From Alistipes sp. (GTDB lineage: Bacteria > Bacteroidota > Bacteroidia > Bacteroidales > Rikenellaceae), in assembly GCA_017399485.1 (NCBI GenBank), contig JAFQCA010000037.1, positions 36,524 to 100,523 on the forward strand: DNA of 64,000 nt. Reading direction: 5' to 3'. Both the position numbers and the translations under genes were made by a program. Position 1 is the first letter of the stretch; each line of letters begins with the position of its first letter. Below are positions 46,763 to 55,624 of this stretch, piece after piece. The notes below the pieces were generated by a model. The model saw only the letters and a list, made by a program, of their open reading frames with translations. It searched no databases and was not told where the DNA came from.

Positions 46763-47929
46763 ATGAAAAAAATTACTATCCTAATTCTTGCAGCCTTTGC
46801 AGTTGTGTTTGGTGCACAGGCACAGGAGGCATTGTGGAGCAGAGCCAATGTAGTCTCTCCACAGATTAACGAAGACAACAGCGTAACATTCCGTTTGATG
46901 GCACCCCAGGCACAGAAGGTTGCCGTTACGGGTGATTTCACTACAACCGAGGGTAAGGACATCCGCTACGGCGAGATGAGTAAGAACGACAAGGGTGTTT
47001 GGGAGTTCACTACACCTCCTTTGCGCTCGGAGTTGTACAGTTACAGTTTTGTTATGGACGGCGTGGTTATTCGTGACCCCTCTAACGTCTATATGAATCG
47101 TGACGTTGCATCGGTAACCAACATCTTTATCGTAAACGGTGACCGTGGCGATATCTACAAGGTTAATGACGTTCCTCACGGCAGCGTTAAGCGCAGTTGG
47201 TATCACAGTGCTACATTGGAGAAGGACCGCCGCGTGACTATCTACACACCCGCAGGCTATGAGTCTGGCAAGGACAAGTATCCCGTACTCTACTTGTTGC
47301 ACGGTGCTGGTGGTGACGAGGAGGCTTGGATTGCTTTGGGCCGTACATCACAGATTTTGGACAACCTTATCGCACAGGGCAAGTGTGAGCCTATGATTGT
47401 TGTTATGACCAACGGTAACGCTTGGCAGCAGGCTGCTCCGGGTGAGTCAGCAGCAGGTATGACATCACCTTCGATGGGCGGTGGTCGTCGTGGTGGCAAC
47501 TCTGGCCCCCAGAAGTCTTTCGAAGATTCATTCGGCGATGTAATCAAATATGTTGAGGCTAACTACCGCGTCATCAAGAAGAAGGAGGGCCGCGCCGTAG
47601 CAGGTTTGTCAATGGGAGGTATGCACTCTGCTAACATCTCACGTATGTATGCCAAGACTTTTGACTATGTAGGTTTGTTCTCGGCTGCATTGCCCAACAC
47701 CAAAGATGAGGCTATTCAGGCTGGCATCAAGGCTCAGAAGGATAACGGTTTCAAACTCTATTGGATTGCTTGCGGTACTACAGACTTCTTGTATCAGGCA
47801 AACTTGGGTTATATGAAGTACCTCGACTCTATCGACTTCCCCTACACATATCGTGAGAGCGACGGTGGTCACATCTGGCGCAACTGGCGACTCTACTTGT
47901 CGGAGTTCGCACCGATGTTGTGGAAATAA
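46763..47929 (+). CDS. Secreted esterase with CBM48-like N-terminal domain
   Basis: A 388-residue exported enzyme. The signal peptide ends at about residue 20 (Ala-Gln-Ala-Gln). Residues 25-125 form an E-set/CBM48-like domain (VTFRLMAPQAQKVAVTGDF). The esterase D/feruloyl esterase-type alpha/beta hydrolase follows: YLLHGAGGDE, nucleophile Ser in GLSMGG, and the His of SDGGHIWRNWR near the C-terminus. A Gly/Arg-rich loop (GGGRRGGNSG) sits before the nucleophile. This layout is typical of CE1 acetylxylan or feruloyl esterases of gut Bacteroidota, acting on plant polysaccharide side groups. Single gene with a strong promoter and terminator. Confidence 0.88.
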   Translation: MKKITILILAAFAVVFGAQAQEALWSRANVVSPQINEDNSVTFRLMAPQAQKVAVTGDFTTTEGKDIRYGEMSKNDKGVWEFTTPPLRSELYSYSFVMDGVVIRDPSNVYMNRDVASVTNIFIVNGDRGDIYKVNDVPHGSVKRSWYHSATLEKDRRVTIYTPAGYESGKDKYPVLYLLHGAGGDEEAWIALGRTSQILDNLIAQGKCEPMIVVMTNGNAWQQAAPGESAAGMTSPSMGGGRRGGNSGPQKSFEDSFGDVIKYVEANYRVIKKKEGRAVAGLSMGGMHSANISRMYAKTFDYVGLFSAALPNTKDEAIQAGIKAQKDNGFKLYWIACGTTDFLYQANLGYMKYLDSIDFPYTYRESDGGHIWRNWRLYLSEFAPMLWK

Positions 47930-47961
47930 CAATAAATTGATTTAATCAACAATAACGAAAC

Positions 47962-47994
47962 GAGTCGCAACTTTTGGGTTGCGACTCATTTTAT
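47962..47994. terminator. Terminator after the esterase gene
   Basis: Perfect 10-bp stem GAGTCGCAAC/GTTGCGACTC with a TTTTGG loop, followed by ATTTTATT. Confidence 0.85.
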
Positions 47995-48012
47995 TAACGG
48001 ACAAAAGATTTT

Positions 48013-48822
48013 CTATCTCATACTATGCGTTACATTATTGCTGAGACCAAAACGTCCTCCACCACCATAGCCGTTAATCTCAATTTTATAATTATGAGAT
48101 GTCGTATATTTATGACTAGAATCACCTCCACCATGAGATGTAATCACCCGCCAACCTGTCTGTCCTGATTTAACACTTGAGGAAGACCCCGAATTCACTA
48201 TTGTACCATCCTCCAAGAATTTAGTTCTAAAAACTAACTCATGGTCGTACACTTTTAGACCAAATATATTAACTGCATATAATCGCAGTGTAGTCTTATG
48301 TTCTAATTTATTGTCCGACACTTCAGTCTGCTCATCACTATTGCTCTCAATTAAAACAAAACTGCCAAACTTGTCATAAATCTTCTCATAAATTTCCGAC
48401 ACAACAGCCCGCGTCACATACTCCTTACCATTAATATCCCAACGCAACTTGACTATCATCATCTCTTCGTTAAGATGTTTGCGAAGATATTGCTTGCTTT
48501 CATCGTGTGGCAAATTCGGAATCTTATGAGCGTGTTTATACTCCAGTACAGTACAAACTTCCACATTGCTTTCCGTATCCTTTATCGGGGTATATAATAG
48601 CATATAGGCATCATTATCAAACCAACTATCAATAAGTTTCTCGAGTCGGGCCTCGCTACGGATTTTTCCTTGTACCTTATACGATTTGAGAGTTATGCCA
48701 CGACGAGTATTCTTCTTGGCATTTTCGAGGGCCTCCTGCCAACTGAAAGCAGGCTCATTTGCGCAAACCGATGCTGGCAGTACAAGCATCAGGCTCATTA
48801 CTAAAATTAATAACTTTTTCAT
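48013..48822 (-). CDS. Hypothetical secreted protein
   Basis: A 269-residue protein with a signal peptide cleaved at about residue 22 (Val-Cys-Ala-Asn). The middle is alternating helix and strand with many charged residues; residues 210-260 are rich in Ser, Gly and His (SGSSSSVKSGQ, HGGGDSSHKYTTSHN, GYGGGGRFG). No domain recognised. It stands alone between the esterase terminator and a strong hairpin after miaB. Slightly lower GC than neighbours. Function unknown. Confidence 0.65.
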   Translation of the reverse strand: MKKLLILVMSLMLVLPASVCANEPAFSWQEALENAKKNTRRGITLKSYKVQGKIRSEARLEKLIDSWFDNDAYMLLYTPIKDTESNVEVCTVLEYKHAHKIPNLPHDESKQYLRKHLNEEMMIVKLRWDINGKEYVTRAVVSEIYEKIYDKFGSFVLIESNSDEQTEVSDNKLEHKTTLRLYAVNIFGLKVYDHELVFRTKFLEDGTIVNSGSSSSVKSGQTGWRVITSHGGGDSSHKYTTSHNYKIEINGYGGGGRFGLSNNVTHSMR

Positions 48823-48872
48823 AGTCGTAATAGTTTAAGGTAAAACAATGAAGTCGTTGCTAAATTAATAAT

Positions 48873-48910
48873 AAAAACAGCAAATTCCAAACGGAATTCG
48901 CTGTTTTTAT
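48873..48910. terminator. Bidirectional-looking hairpin after miaB
   Basis: AAAAACAGCAAATTCC/GGAATTCGCTGTTTTT (one mismatch) with an AAAC loop, directly followed by a run of nine G (48911-48919). Confidence 0.8.
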
Positions 48911-48952
48911 GGGGGGGGGAATTCGGACACTTTTGTGTCAAAATAGAACATT

Positions 48953-50302
48953 TTATGCCAATTCTTTGCCAAATAGTGTTGCCGATGAGCAGCCCGTAAT
49001 ACGACAACGCACATAGTCACCAACCTTGTGGTCACCTCTATCGAATACTACAACCTTGTTTTGCGACGTGCGGCCAAACAACTGCTCCTCGCTACGCTTT
49101 GATGAGCCCTCAACCAGCACCTCAAACTCCTTGCCTACATCGCGCTTGTTGCTCTGCTCCGAAAGGCGATTCTGCAAGTTTATAATCTCGGTAAGGCGCG
49201 CCGTCTTGACATCTTCGGGTATATCATCGCCCAAATGACGTTGCGCAAAAGTACCGGGACGCTCCGAATACTTGAACATAAAGGCAAACTCATAGCCAAC
49301 CTCCTCCATCAATGAAAGCGTTTGACGATGGTCCTCCTCCGTCTCGCCCGTAAATCCTGCGATAAGGTCGGTTGTGATGGCGCAGTCGGGCATATAACGA
49401 CGTATTGCCGCCACTCGGTCCAAATACCACTCGCGCGTATATTTACGATTCATCTTTTCGAGCATCACCGTAGAGCCCGATTGGGCTGGCAGGTGTATGG
49501 CTCGGCAGATGTTGGGCATCGAAGCCATCGTCTCCAATAACTTATCGCTCATATCTTTGGGGTGCGACGTAGCGAAACGCACTCGTAGCAGCGGAGAAAT
49601 CTCGGCTACAGCCTTCAGCAAAGCGGGGAAATCGTAGTCACCCGTACGATATGAATTTACATTCTGACCCAAAAGCGTAACCTCACGATAGCCATTCTCA
49701 AAGAGCATACGAGCCTCGGCGATAATTGTCTCGGCATCACGGCTACGCTCACGTCCACGAGTATAAGGCACAACGCAATATGAACAATAGTTATTACAAC
49801 CACGCATAATAGCGATATAGGCACTCACGCCATTCTTATCCAGGCGTACGGGCTTAATCTCGGCATAAGTCTCTTCTAAGGACAGCAACGTATTAACACC
49901 CTTACTACCAGACTCTGCCTCACGCACCAAGCGTGGCAAATCACGATATGCATCGGGACCAGCGACAATATCTACAGCCAATTCGCCCTCCAACAACTGC
50001 TCCTTCAAACGCTCGGCCATACAGCCTATAATACCGATTTTGAGCGCCGGATTCTTCTTGCGCAAACGACGCATATCGCTCAAGCGGCCCCAAATGCGCT
50101 GCTCGGCATTGTCACGGATAGAGCAAGTATTTATTAAGATAATGTCTGCCTCTTCGATTTTATCGGTATAGAAATAGCCCTCATCCTGCATAATAGACAC
50201 AACTATCTCCGAGTCGCCAACATTCATCTGGCAACCATAAGTCTCGATAAATATCTTGCGGCCCTGACCTGCAAGCGGGCGCAATGTATTGGTGTTAAAC
50301 AT
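48953..50302 (-). CDS. miaB: tRNA-2-methylthio-N6-dimethylallyladenosine synthase
   Basis: A 449-residue radical-SAM methylthiotransferase that modifies A37 of tRNAs reading UNN codons. The N-terminal cluster domain starts at ETYGCQMNVGDSE and includes NTCSIRDNA and GCMAERL (three Cys). The radical-SAM motif is CNNYCSYCVVPYTRG, and the C-terminal TRAM domain ends in the window's usual VEGSSKRS to GDYVRCRITG segment. Complete. YitT gene stop is 10 bases upstream, so the two share a transcript. Confidence 0.96.
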   Translation of the reverse strand: MFNTNTLRPLAGQGRKIFIETYGCQMNVGDSEIVVSIMQDEGYFYTDKIEEADIILINTCSIRDNAEQRIWGRLSDMRRLRKKNPALKIGIIGCMAERLKEQLLEGELAVDIVAGPDAYRDLPRLVREAESGSKGVNTLLSLEETYAEIKPVRLDKNGVSAYIAIMRGCNNYCSYCVVPYTRGRERSRDAETIIAEARMLFENGYREVTLLGQNVNSYRTGDYDFPALLKAVAEISPLLRVRFATSHPKDMSDKLLETMASMPNICRAIHLPAQSGSTVMLEKMNRKYTREWYLDRVAAIRRYMPDCAITTDLIAGFTGETEEDHRQTLSLMEEVGYEFAFMFKYSERPGTFAQRHLGDDIPEDVKTARLTEIINLQNRLSEQSNKRDVGKEFEVLVEGSSKRSEEQLFGRTSQNKVVVFDRGDHKVGDYVRCRITGCSSATLFGKELA

Positions 50303-50312
50303 AATTTATCTG

Positions 50313-51305
50313 TTACTCTAAAACACTATTATTATCGGTAAAAGACTTAAAGCCCTCGCCATAGGTATCGTAAGCATCCGTCACGACAAGGAACAACGTA
50401 GGGTCAATCTCTCGCAATTTACGCTGCACCTGTGTAACCTCGCGGCGGCTTACGACCAAGAAAATCATCTTTTTGTCCTCGTTACTATATAGGCCCGATG
50501 ATTTGATGTAGGTACCTCCGCGCTGCAAATCGTTCAAGATGTAATCACGTATCTGGTCGGAATGTTTATTGCTGATTATAAACAACAACTTATCGTACGA
50601 TGCACCATCTATCACGCGGTCTATCACACGCGACGAAATAAATATACATATAAGCGAGTAGAACGACAAAAGCCATCCGCCGGCCTCTTTATCATCAATA
50701 CCCAATCCGAATCCAATCACTACCAAACCGGCCAATACCACACACGAATCGGCCAAAAGCACACCTTTAGGGAACGGTATCTTCAAAAACTTATTCAGAA
50801 TCATCGCAATGATATCTGTTCCGCCCGTTGTGGCATTGCATCTTACAACCAAGCCCAAACCGACACCAAGCAATGCACCACCGAGTACACTTGCCAAAAT
50901 CAGGTGATTTGAGAAGTCCATCGCTCCGCCCAACAACTGCGCTGGGTCCAATGCCTCCAACGCCTCTCTTGTGGGATATACAAGCGTCGAGAATATATTC
51001 ATCAAACCCGGCGTAATGGCTGCCGCATAGAGCGTACGCCCTCCGAATTGCTTGCCAAACAAAATAATCGCGATAGTAAGCAACGGAATATCAAAAATAT
51101 ATCCAAACGTACCGACCTGCACCGACGGGAAGATATTGTGTAGCACAATACCTAAACCATAGACTCCTCCCGGAACAATATTATACGGATTGATGAAAAA
51201 TACAAAACCCACAGCCGCCATTATACAGCCAATGGTTATCATAGTCATCTCGCGCCACCATACAGGATTGGCGATAGTCTCTCGTGCGATTGATTTTAGT
51301 GCCAT
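50313..51305 (-). CDS. YitT-family membrane protein (DUF161/DUF2179)
   Basis: A 330-residue protein. Residues 15-220 hold about six membrane helices with INPYNIVPGGVYGLGIVL and VRCNATTGGTDIIAMIL, both family motifs. The soluble C-terminal DUF2179 domain (from about 235) has QRGGTYIKSSGLYSNEDKKMIF. Suggested family roles are transport or small-molecule sensing, but none is established. Co-transcribed with miaB. Confidence 0.92.
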   Translation of the reverse strand: MALKSIARETIANPVWWREMTMITIGCIMAAVGFVFFINPYNIVPGGVYGLGIVLHNIFPSVQVGTFGYIFDIPLLTIAIILFGKQFGGRTLYAAAITPGLMNIFSTLVYPTREALEALDPAQLLGGAMDFSNHLILASVLGGALLGVGLGLVVRCNATTGGTDIIAMILNKFLKIPFPKGVLLADSCVVLAGLVVIGFGLGIDDKEAGGWLLSFYSLICIFISSRVIDRVIDGASYDKLLFIISNKHSDQIRDYILNDLQRGGTYIKSSGLYSNEDKKMIFLVVSRREVTQVQRKLREIDPTLFLVVTDAYDTYGEGFKSFTDNNSVLE

Positions 51306-51653
51306 ATAGTTTTTATTTTTTAATGAGCAAAGGTACTATTTTTTCGTAAATTTCACACTAAATAGACAACTTTAGATGACGATAATTTCAAATTACACAT
51401 CTATTCGACTCGCCATATCAAGAATCAAATTTTGTTTCAACTGCCATAAATGAGGTTTCGAACTCTAAAATAAAGTATATTTCGGGGGCTTTTCGCCACA
51501 AAAATTCCTCAATTAACCACAATTGTGGCATTTTTAGTAACATCAGGCAGTCGTTTGCCACATATTTTTTGAAATTATCATAAAATAGTGGAATTTTGCG
51601 ACAAAATTATAGCCATTTAGGAGGTTAATTATGGCTCTATCAAAAGCCAAAAG
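51306..51653. other. Gene-free region between YitT and plsY
   Basis: No supported gene. A minus-strand -7-like box (TACCTTTG, 51335-51328) may serve YitT. A perfect 12-bp palindrome CCACAATTGTGG (51517-51528) and TGTGGCA/TGCCACA arms 20-odd bases apart form dyads. A 9-codon ATG frame at 51631 has AGGAGG before it, but lies upstream of the plsY promoter. Confidence 0.45.
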
Positions 51654-51684
51654 TTGGTAATTAAGATAAATTTACATATATTTG
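51654..51684 (+). promoter_or_regulatory. Promoter of plsY
   Basis: TTG (51654-51656), 20 bases, TATATTTG (51677-51684). Confidence 0.65.
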
Positions 51685-51763
51685 TACGAATTATATATGT
51701 AAGTTTGCGCAGATTGCGAGGTGTAATATAGCCTGCAATAGCGTAGTTTATAAATTTGAAGAT

Positions 51764-52462
51764 ATGGCAGGTTGGAGTTTTATTACATACTATTGCGTTG
51801 TCACAATGCTTTTGATTGCTTATGTGCTTGGCTCAATTCCCAGCGCAGTATGGATTGGCAAGAAGTATTATGGTATAGATATTCGCGAACACGGAAGCAA
51901 AAATGCAGGTACGACAAATATGTTGCGAGTGCTTGGCCGTCGTGCCGCCTTGCCTGTATTTGTTTTGGACTTTTTCAAGGGTTTCGTGGCCGTAACACTC
52001 ATCGGTATGATGCGTTATGATGCCGACATTAGTTCTGCGTGGCTGATTAACCTGAAGATTTTGGGTGTATTTGCTGCCGTGCTGGGGCATATATTTCCTA
52101 TTTTCGCCAATTTCAAAGGTGGCAAGGGCGTTGCAACACTCGTAGGCGCAGTGACAGGTATCTATCCGCAAATCGTCTTTTTATGTTTTGCGGTATGGTT
52201 CCTTGTATTTATCATTTCGCACTATGTGTCGTTGGCCTCTATGACGGCAGGTTGTTGTTTCCCGTTGTTGGTGGTTATATATTCATCGAGCGAGTGGTCG
52301 CGTAACAACGATATATCGTTTACATTTATCATATTCGCCTTTGCCGTAGCGATTCTGCTTATGTGGTCGCACCGCAAAAACATCGAGCGTTTGAAAGCCG
52401 GCACCGAATCGAAGATATATATTTGGAAGAGTGCTGATACGGATGAATCCAAAAAGCGTTGA
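51764..52462 (+). CDS. plsY: Glycerol-3-phosphate acyltransferase PlsY
   Basis: A 232-residue integral membrane enzyme that transfers acyl from acyl-phosphate to glycerol 3-phosphate, starting phospholipid synthesis. Motif 1 is GSIPSAVWIGK, motif 2 is GSKNAGTTNMLRVLG, and motif 3 is GHIFPIFANFKGGKGVAT. About five membrane helices. The acyl-CoA ligase gene follows 88 bases later on the same strand, a fitting neighbour in lipid metabolism. Confidence 0.95.
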   Translation: MAGWSFITYYCVVTMLLIAYVLGSIPSAVWIGKKYYGIDIREHGSKNAGTTNMLRVLGRRAALPVFVLDFFKGFVAVTLIGMMRYDADISSAWLINLKILGVFAAVLGHIFPIFANFKGGKGVATLVGAVTGIYPQIVFLCFAVWFLVFIISHYVSLASMTAGCCFPLLVVIYSSSEWSRNNDISFTFIIFAFAVAILLMWSHRKNIERLKAGTESKIYIWKSADTDESKKR

Positions 52463-52550
52463 AACAAATAATTACGCCATAGCGTTAATGCATTGACGTT
52501 GGGCATATTTCTACATAAACCGAGTTTAATTAAAGAAAGAATACCCTTTT

Positions 52551-54239
52551 ATGTTGCAGGAAAATCTAATTAAGATGTATGAGGCAAGTTTCCGCGAGAA
52601 TCATAATTTGCCCGTTTTGAGCGATTATTTCAGTAAGGAGACTTTAACCTATTTACAGATGGCCGAGCAGGTTGCCCGTCTGCACTTGCTATACGATAAA
52701 TTGGGCGTCAAGCAGGGCGACAAGATTGCTTTGATTGGCCGCAATAATATTCCGTGGTGTATCACATATATCGCCACAATTACTTATGGCGCTGTAATCG
52801 TACCTATCCTTCAGGATTTCAATCCGTCAGATGTTGAGAATATCGTAACTCACTCGGAGAGTAAGTTCCTCTTCGCGAGTGAAATCCATTGGCAGACATT
52901 CGACACTGACCGTATGCCCGATTTGGATGCAGCGGTGACAATCGAAAAGTTCAAGGTCGTTTACCAGAAAGAGGGCTATACCGCTATGGAGGAGGCTATG
53001 GCATCACTCGACGCATCGTTTGCAGAGGCATATCCGCAAGGCTTTACCATCGACGATATCAAGTACAACGATGTACCCAACGAGGCGATGATTCTGTTGA
53101 ACTATACATCGGGCACGACAGGCTCATCGAAGGGCGTTATGTTGTCGGTTAATAACCTAACGGGTAATATGGTCTTCGGCAAACATTTTATCAACCCCGA
53201 GACAGGCAAACCATTCCTTTTCAAGGGTGGACGTACTCTGTCATTCCTGCCGCTTGCACACGCCTATGGTTGCGCATTCGACTTCTTGGCACAGTTGGTA
53301 ATCGGAGGTCACGTAACATTGTTGGGCCGTATGCCATCACCAACAATTCTGGTAGAGGCTATGAAGAACGTAAAGCCCACAATGGTATGTAGCGTACCTT
53401 TGGTTTTGGAGAAGGTATATCGCAAGATGATTATGCCTATGCTGGAGAAGGGTCCGATGAGTATCGCTATGAAGATTCCATTTGTCAATACTGCACTTTA
53501 TGCAATCATCAAGGCGAAACTTATGGAGTCATTCGGTGGTGAGGCAAAGATTTTCATCGTAGGTGGCGCTCCCATCAACCAAGAGACAGAGGCCTTCTTG
53601 CGCAAAATCAACTTCCCGCTTACCATCGGTTATGGTATGACAGAGTGTGCCCCATTGATTAGTGTTACTGCGCCTTGCGAGTTTAAGAGTGCATCGTGCG
53701 GTAAGGTCTTAAAAGGCTTTATGGATGTAAAGATTGACTCTTCAGACCCGCAGAACATCGCAGGCGAAATATTGGTTAAGGGCGAAAACGTAATGATGGG
53801 TTACTATAAGAACGAAGAGGCTACAAAGGCTGTACTGGACGCTGACGGTTGGTTGCATACGGGCGATATGGGCGTGATGGATGCTGATGGCACCATCTAC
53901 ATCAAGGGCCGTTGCAAGACTATGATTCTTACAGGTTCGGGACAGAACATCTACCCAGAGGAGATTGAGGATAGACTCAACAACCTGCCTTTGGTATTGG
54001 AGTCTTTGATTGTAGAGCGCAAGGGTGTTTTGACTGCACTTATCGTTCCCGACTACGACCAAGCAAAGCAGGAGGGTATTGACGAGGAGACATTGACCAA
54101 GATAATGGACGATAATCTCAAGACGCTCAATACTCAGGTTGCAGCATACGAGAAGGTTGCTCGCTACGAGATTATGAAGTCGGAGTTCGAGAAGACTCCC
54201 AAGCGTTCAATCAAACGCTTCTTGTATCAGGACAAATAG
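52551..54239 (+). CDS. Long-chain acyl-CoA ligase (AMP-binding)
   Basis: A 562-residue ANL-superfamily enzyme that activates fatty acids with ATP and CoA. The P-loop-like motif is NYTSGTTGSSKGVML, the A5 motif is IGYGMTECAPLIS, and the hinge region reads GWLHTGDMGVMDADG followed by IKGRCKTMILTGSGQNIYPEEIE. Cytosolic, possibly membrane-associated. May feed exogenous fatty acids to PlsX/PlsY; inference from the neighbour. Confidence 0.92.
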   Translation: MLQENLIKMYEASFRENHNLPVLSDYFSKETLTYLQMAEQVARLHLLYDKLGVKQGDKIALIGRNNIPWCITYIATITYGAVIVPILQDFNPSDVENIVTHSESKFLFASEIHWQTFDTDRMPDLDAAVTIEKFKVVYQKEGYTAMEEAMASLDASFAEAYPQGFTIDDIKYNDVPNEAMILLNYTSGTTGSSKGVMLSVNNLTGNMVFGKHFINPETGKPFLFKGGRTLSFLPLAHAYGCAFDFLAQLVIGGHVTLLGRMPSPTILVEAMKNVKPTMVCSVPLVLEKVYRKMIMPMLEKGPMSIAMKIPFVNTALYAIIKAKLMESFGGEAKIFIVGGAPINQETEAFLRKINFPLTIGYGMTECAPLISVTAPCEFKSASCGKVLKGFMDVKIDSSDPQNIAGEILVKGENVMMGYYKNEEATKAVLDADGWLHTGDMGVMDADGTIYIKGRCKTMILTGSGQNIYPEEIEDRLNNLPLVLESLIVERKGVLTALIVPDYDQAKQEGIDEETLTKIMDDNLKTLNTQVAAYEKVARYEIMKSEFEKTPKRSIKRFLYQDK

Positions 54240-54275
54240 TAAAATCAAGTCTACGACTTTTGTAGAGATAAAATT

Positions 54276-54312
54276 AAGGCTGCCATCCTTTGCGGATGGC
54301 AGCCTTTTTGTT
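54276..54312 (+). terminator. Terminator of the acyl-CoA ligase gene
   Basis: Perfect 13-bp stem AAGGCTGCCATCC/GGATGGCAGCCTT followed by TTTTG. Confidence 0.88.
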
Positions 54313-54327
54313 GCGTATGCAAAGGGT

Positions 54328-55488
54328 TTACATCTCGTAAATCATTATTTTTTGGCGTTTCATATTGGGTCGCTTTTTACCACCATATATCCTTGAGTGG
54401 CTATTTGTTGAAGTTCCCATAATCTTGCTATTCATCAAACGTCTTCCGATGTAGATTTTCTCCTTTCCATTAGTGAGGAAAGTGTACTCCACATCGCCTA
54501 CTTTGGCTTTGATTTCACCTGAAGTACCTTTGCGAGCAGTAATCTCTACCACTTGGCCAGCATACTCAAATTTACCCGATGGAAGTTTTGTTTTATTCTT
54601 TTTCAAAGCCGATAGCAATACACCTAATTTGCTTATATTTACCTTATAGGTATATTTGGGATTCTTGCCTACAGGTGGCATAAATGAATAGTCAGTGAGT
54701 TGATATGTTATGCCATTACGTTGCGCTACAGCCTCGTGCGGTGCAGGAAAAATCGAGGCTTGCACCTCGTAGCCCGCATCGGTCAAGGCCTTACAAAACT
54801 CCGCAGTATAGAGTTTATAGTTCATAGTCGATATACCGCAATGACCACCAATCTGCTTTAGGCGAGCGATATTCTCCTCCGCAGTACCGTCATTTATTGC
54901 GAGCAGGATTGTACAATCCGAAAATTTGCGTACCTTCTGCATATGTTCTACGCCGCCCGTAAAACATATCCACTCATCGCCAAACATCTTCTGCGCCACC
55001 TCGTACGACTCCCACACATCGCTATGCAACATCGGGATAATACCTTGGCGCTTGCACTCCTCCAGCAACTCCTCTAACGTGGGGATTGGCGTGCGCAGTT
55101 CGGGGTTGGCCGACTCCAACACATAATCGCGACGCAACTCCTCAAATGTAAGGTCTGCCAAACGAACAGGCTTATCCAACTTTGAGTAATCGGCAGCATT
55201 ACGGGCCGTACGGTTTAGCGTAGCGTCGTGCAGGATGACCATACGTTTATCTTTGGTGTAATGTACATCACATTCTATACCCGCATACCCCATACGCTTG
55301 GCCATAGCAACGGCAGCCACGCTATTTTCGGGGATGACAAATTCTCCCTCCACATTCTTGCTCCAGCAACCTCTGTGAGCAAACATTGTCGGGTATTGCT
55401 GCTCTTTGTCACGCGGCTTTGCCTCGATGTCGGTTGCGTAGCAAATAGCAACGACCAAAATCAAAATTGTAGTTAAAAATCGTCTCAT
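54328..55488 (-). CDS. Secreted glycerophosphodiester phosphodiesterase-like protein
   Basis: A 386-residue exported GDPD-family protein. The signal peptide ends at about residue 23 (Ile-Glu-Ala-Lys). The catalytic motifs are AHRGCWSKN (two ligands), PENS, and ECDVHYTKDKRMVILHD with general acid/base His. A C-terminal region after the barrel (from about 290) is not part of the standard domain. I chose the ATG at 55488: the frame is open further up to 55725, but those residues lack family similarity and a -7 box (TAATTTTG, minus, 55514-55507) lies just upstream. Divergent from the GH5 gene. Confidence 0.87.
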   Translation of the reverse strand: MRRFLTTILILVVAICYATDIEAKPRDKEQQYPTMFAHRGCWSKNVEGEFVIPENSVAAVAMAKRMGYAGIECDVHYTKDKRMVILHDATLNRTARNAADYSKLDKPVRLADLTFEELRRDYVLESANPELRTPIPTLEELLEECKRQGIIPMLHSDVWESYEVAQKMFGDEWICFTGGVEHMQKVRKFSDCTILLAINDGTAEENIARLKQIGGHCGISTMNYKLYTAEFCKALTDAGYEVQASIFPAPHEAVAQRNGITYQLTDYSFMPPVGKNPKYTYKVNISKLGVLLSALKKNKTKLPSGKFEYAGQVVEITARKGTSGEIKAKVGDVEYTFLTNGKEKIYIGRRLMNSKIMGTSTNSHSRIYGGKKRPNMKRQKIMIYEM

Positions 55489-55624
55489 TATGGTAATCTG
55501 TTTAAGCAAAATTACAAAAAAAATCTCAATCTTATATATAGTACGACAAAAGAGCGATTTTGTAACATCGAAAATGAAAAAAATTGTATCTTTGTTCAAA
55601 ATTAACCTTAAAATAGAGAATACT

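Noticed and set aside
51631..51660. Nine-codon frame with AGGAGG before it
   Set aside because: It lies upstream of and overlaps the plsY promoter -33 box and is too short to support.
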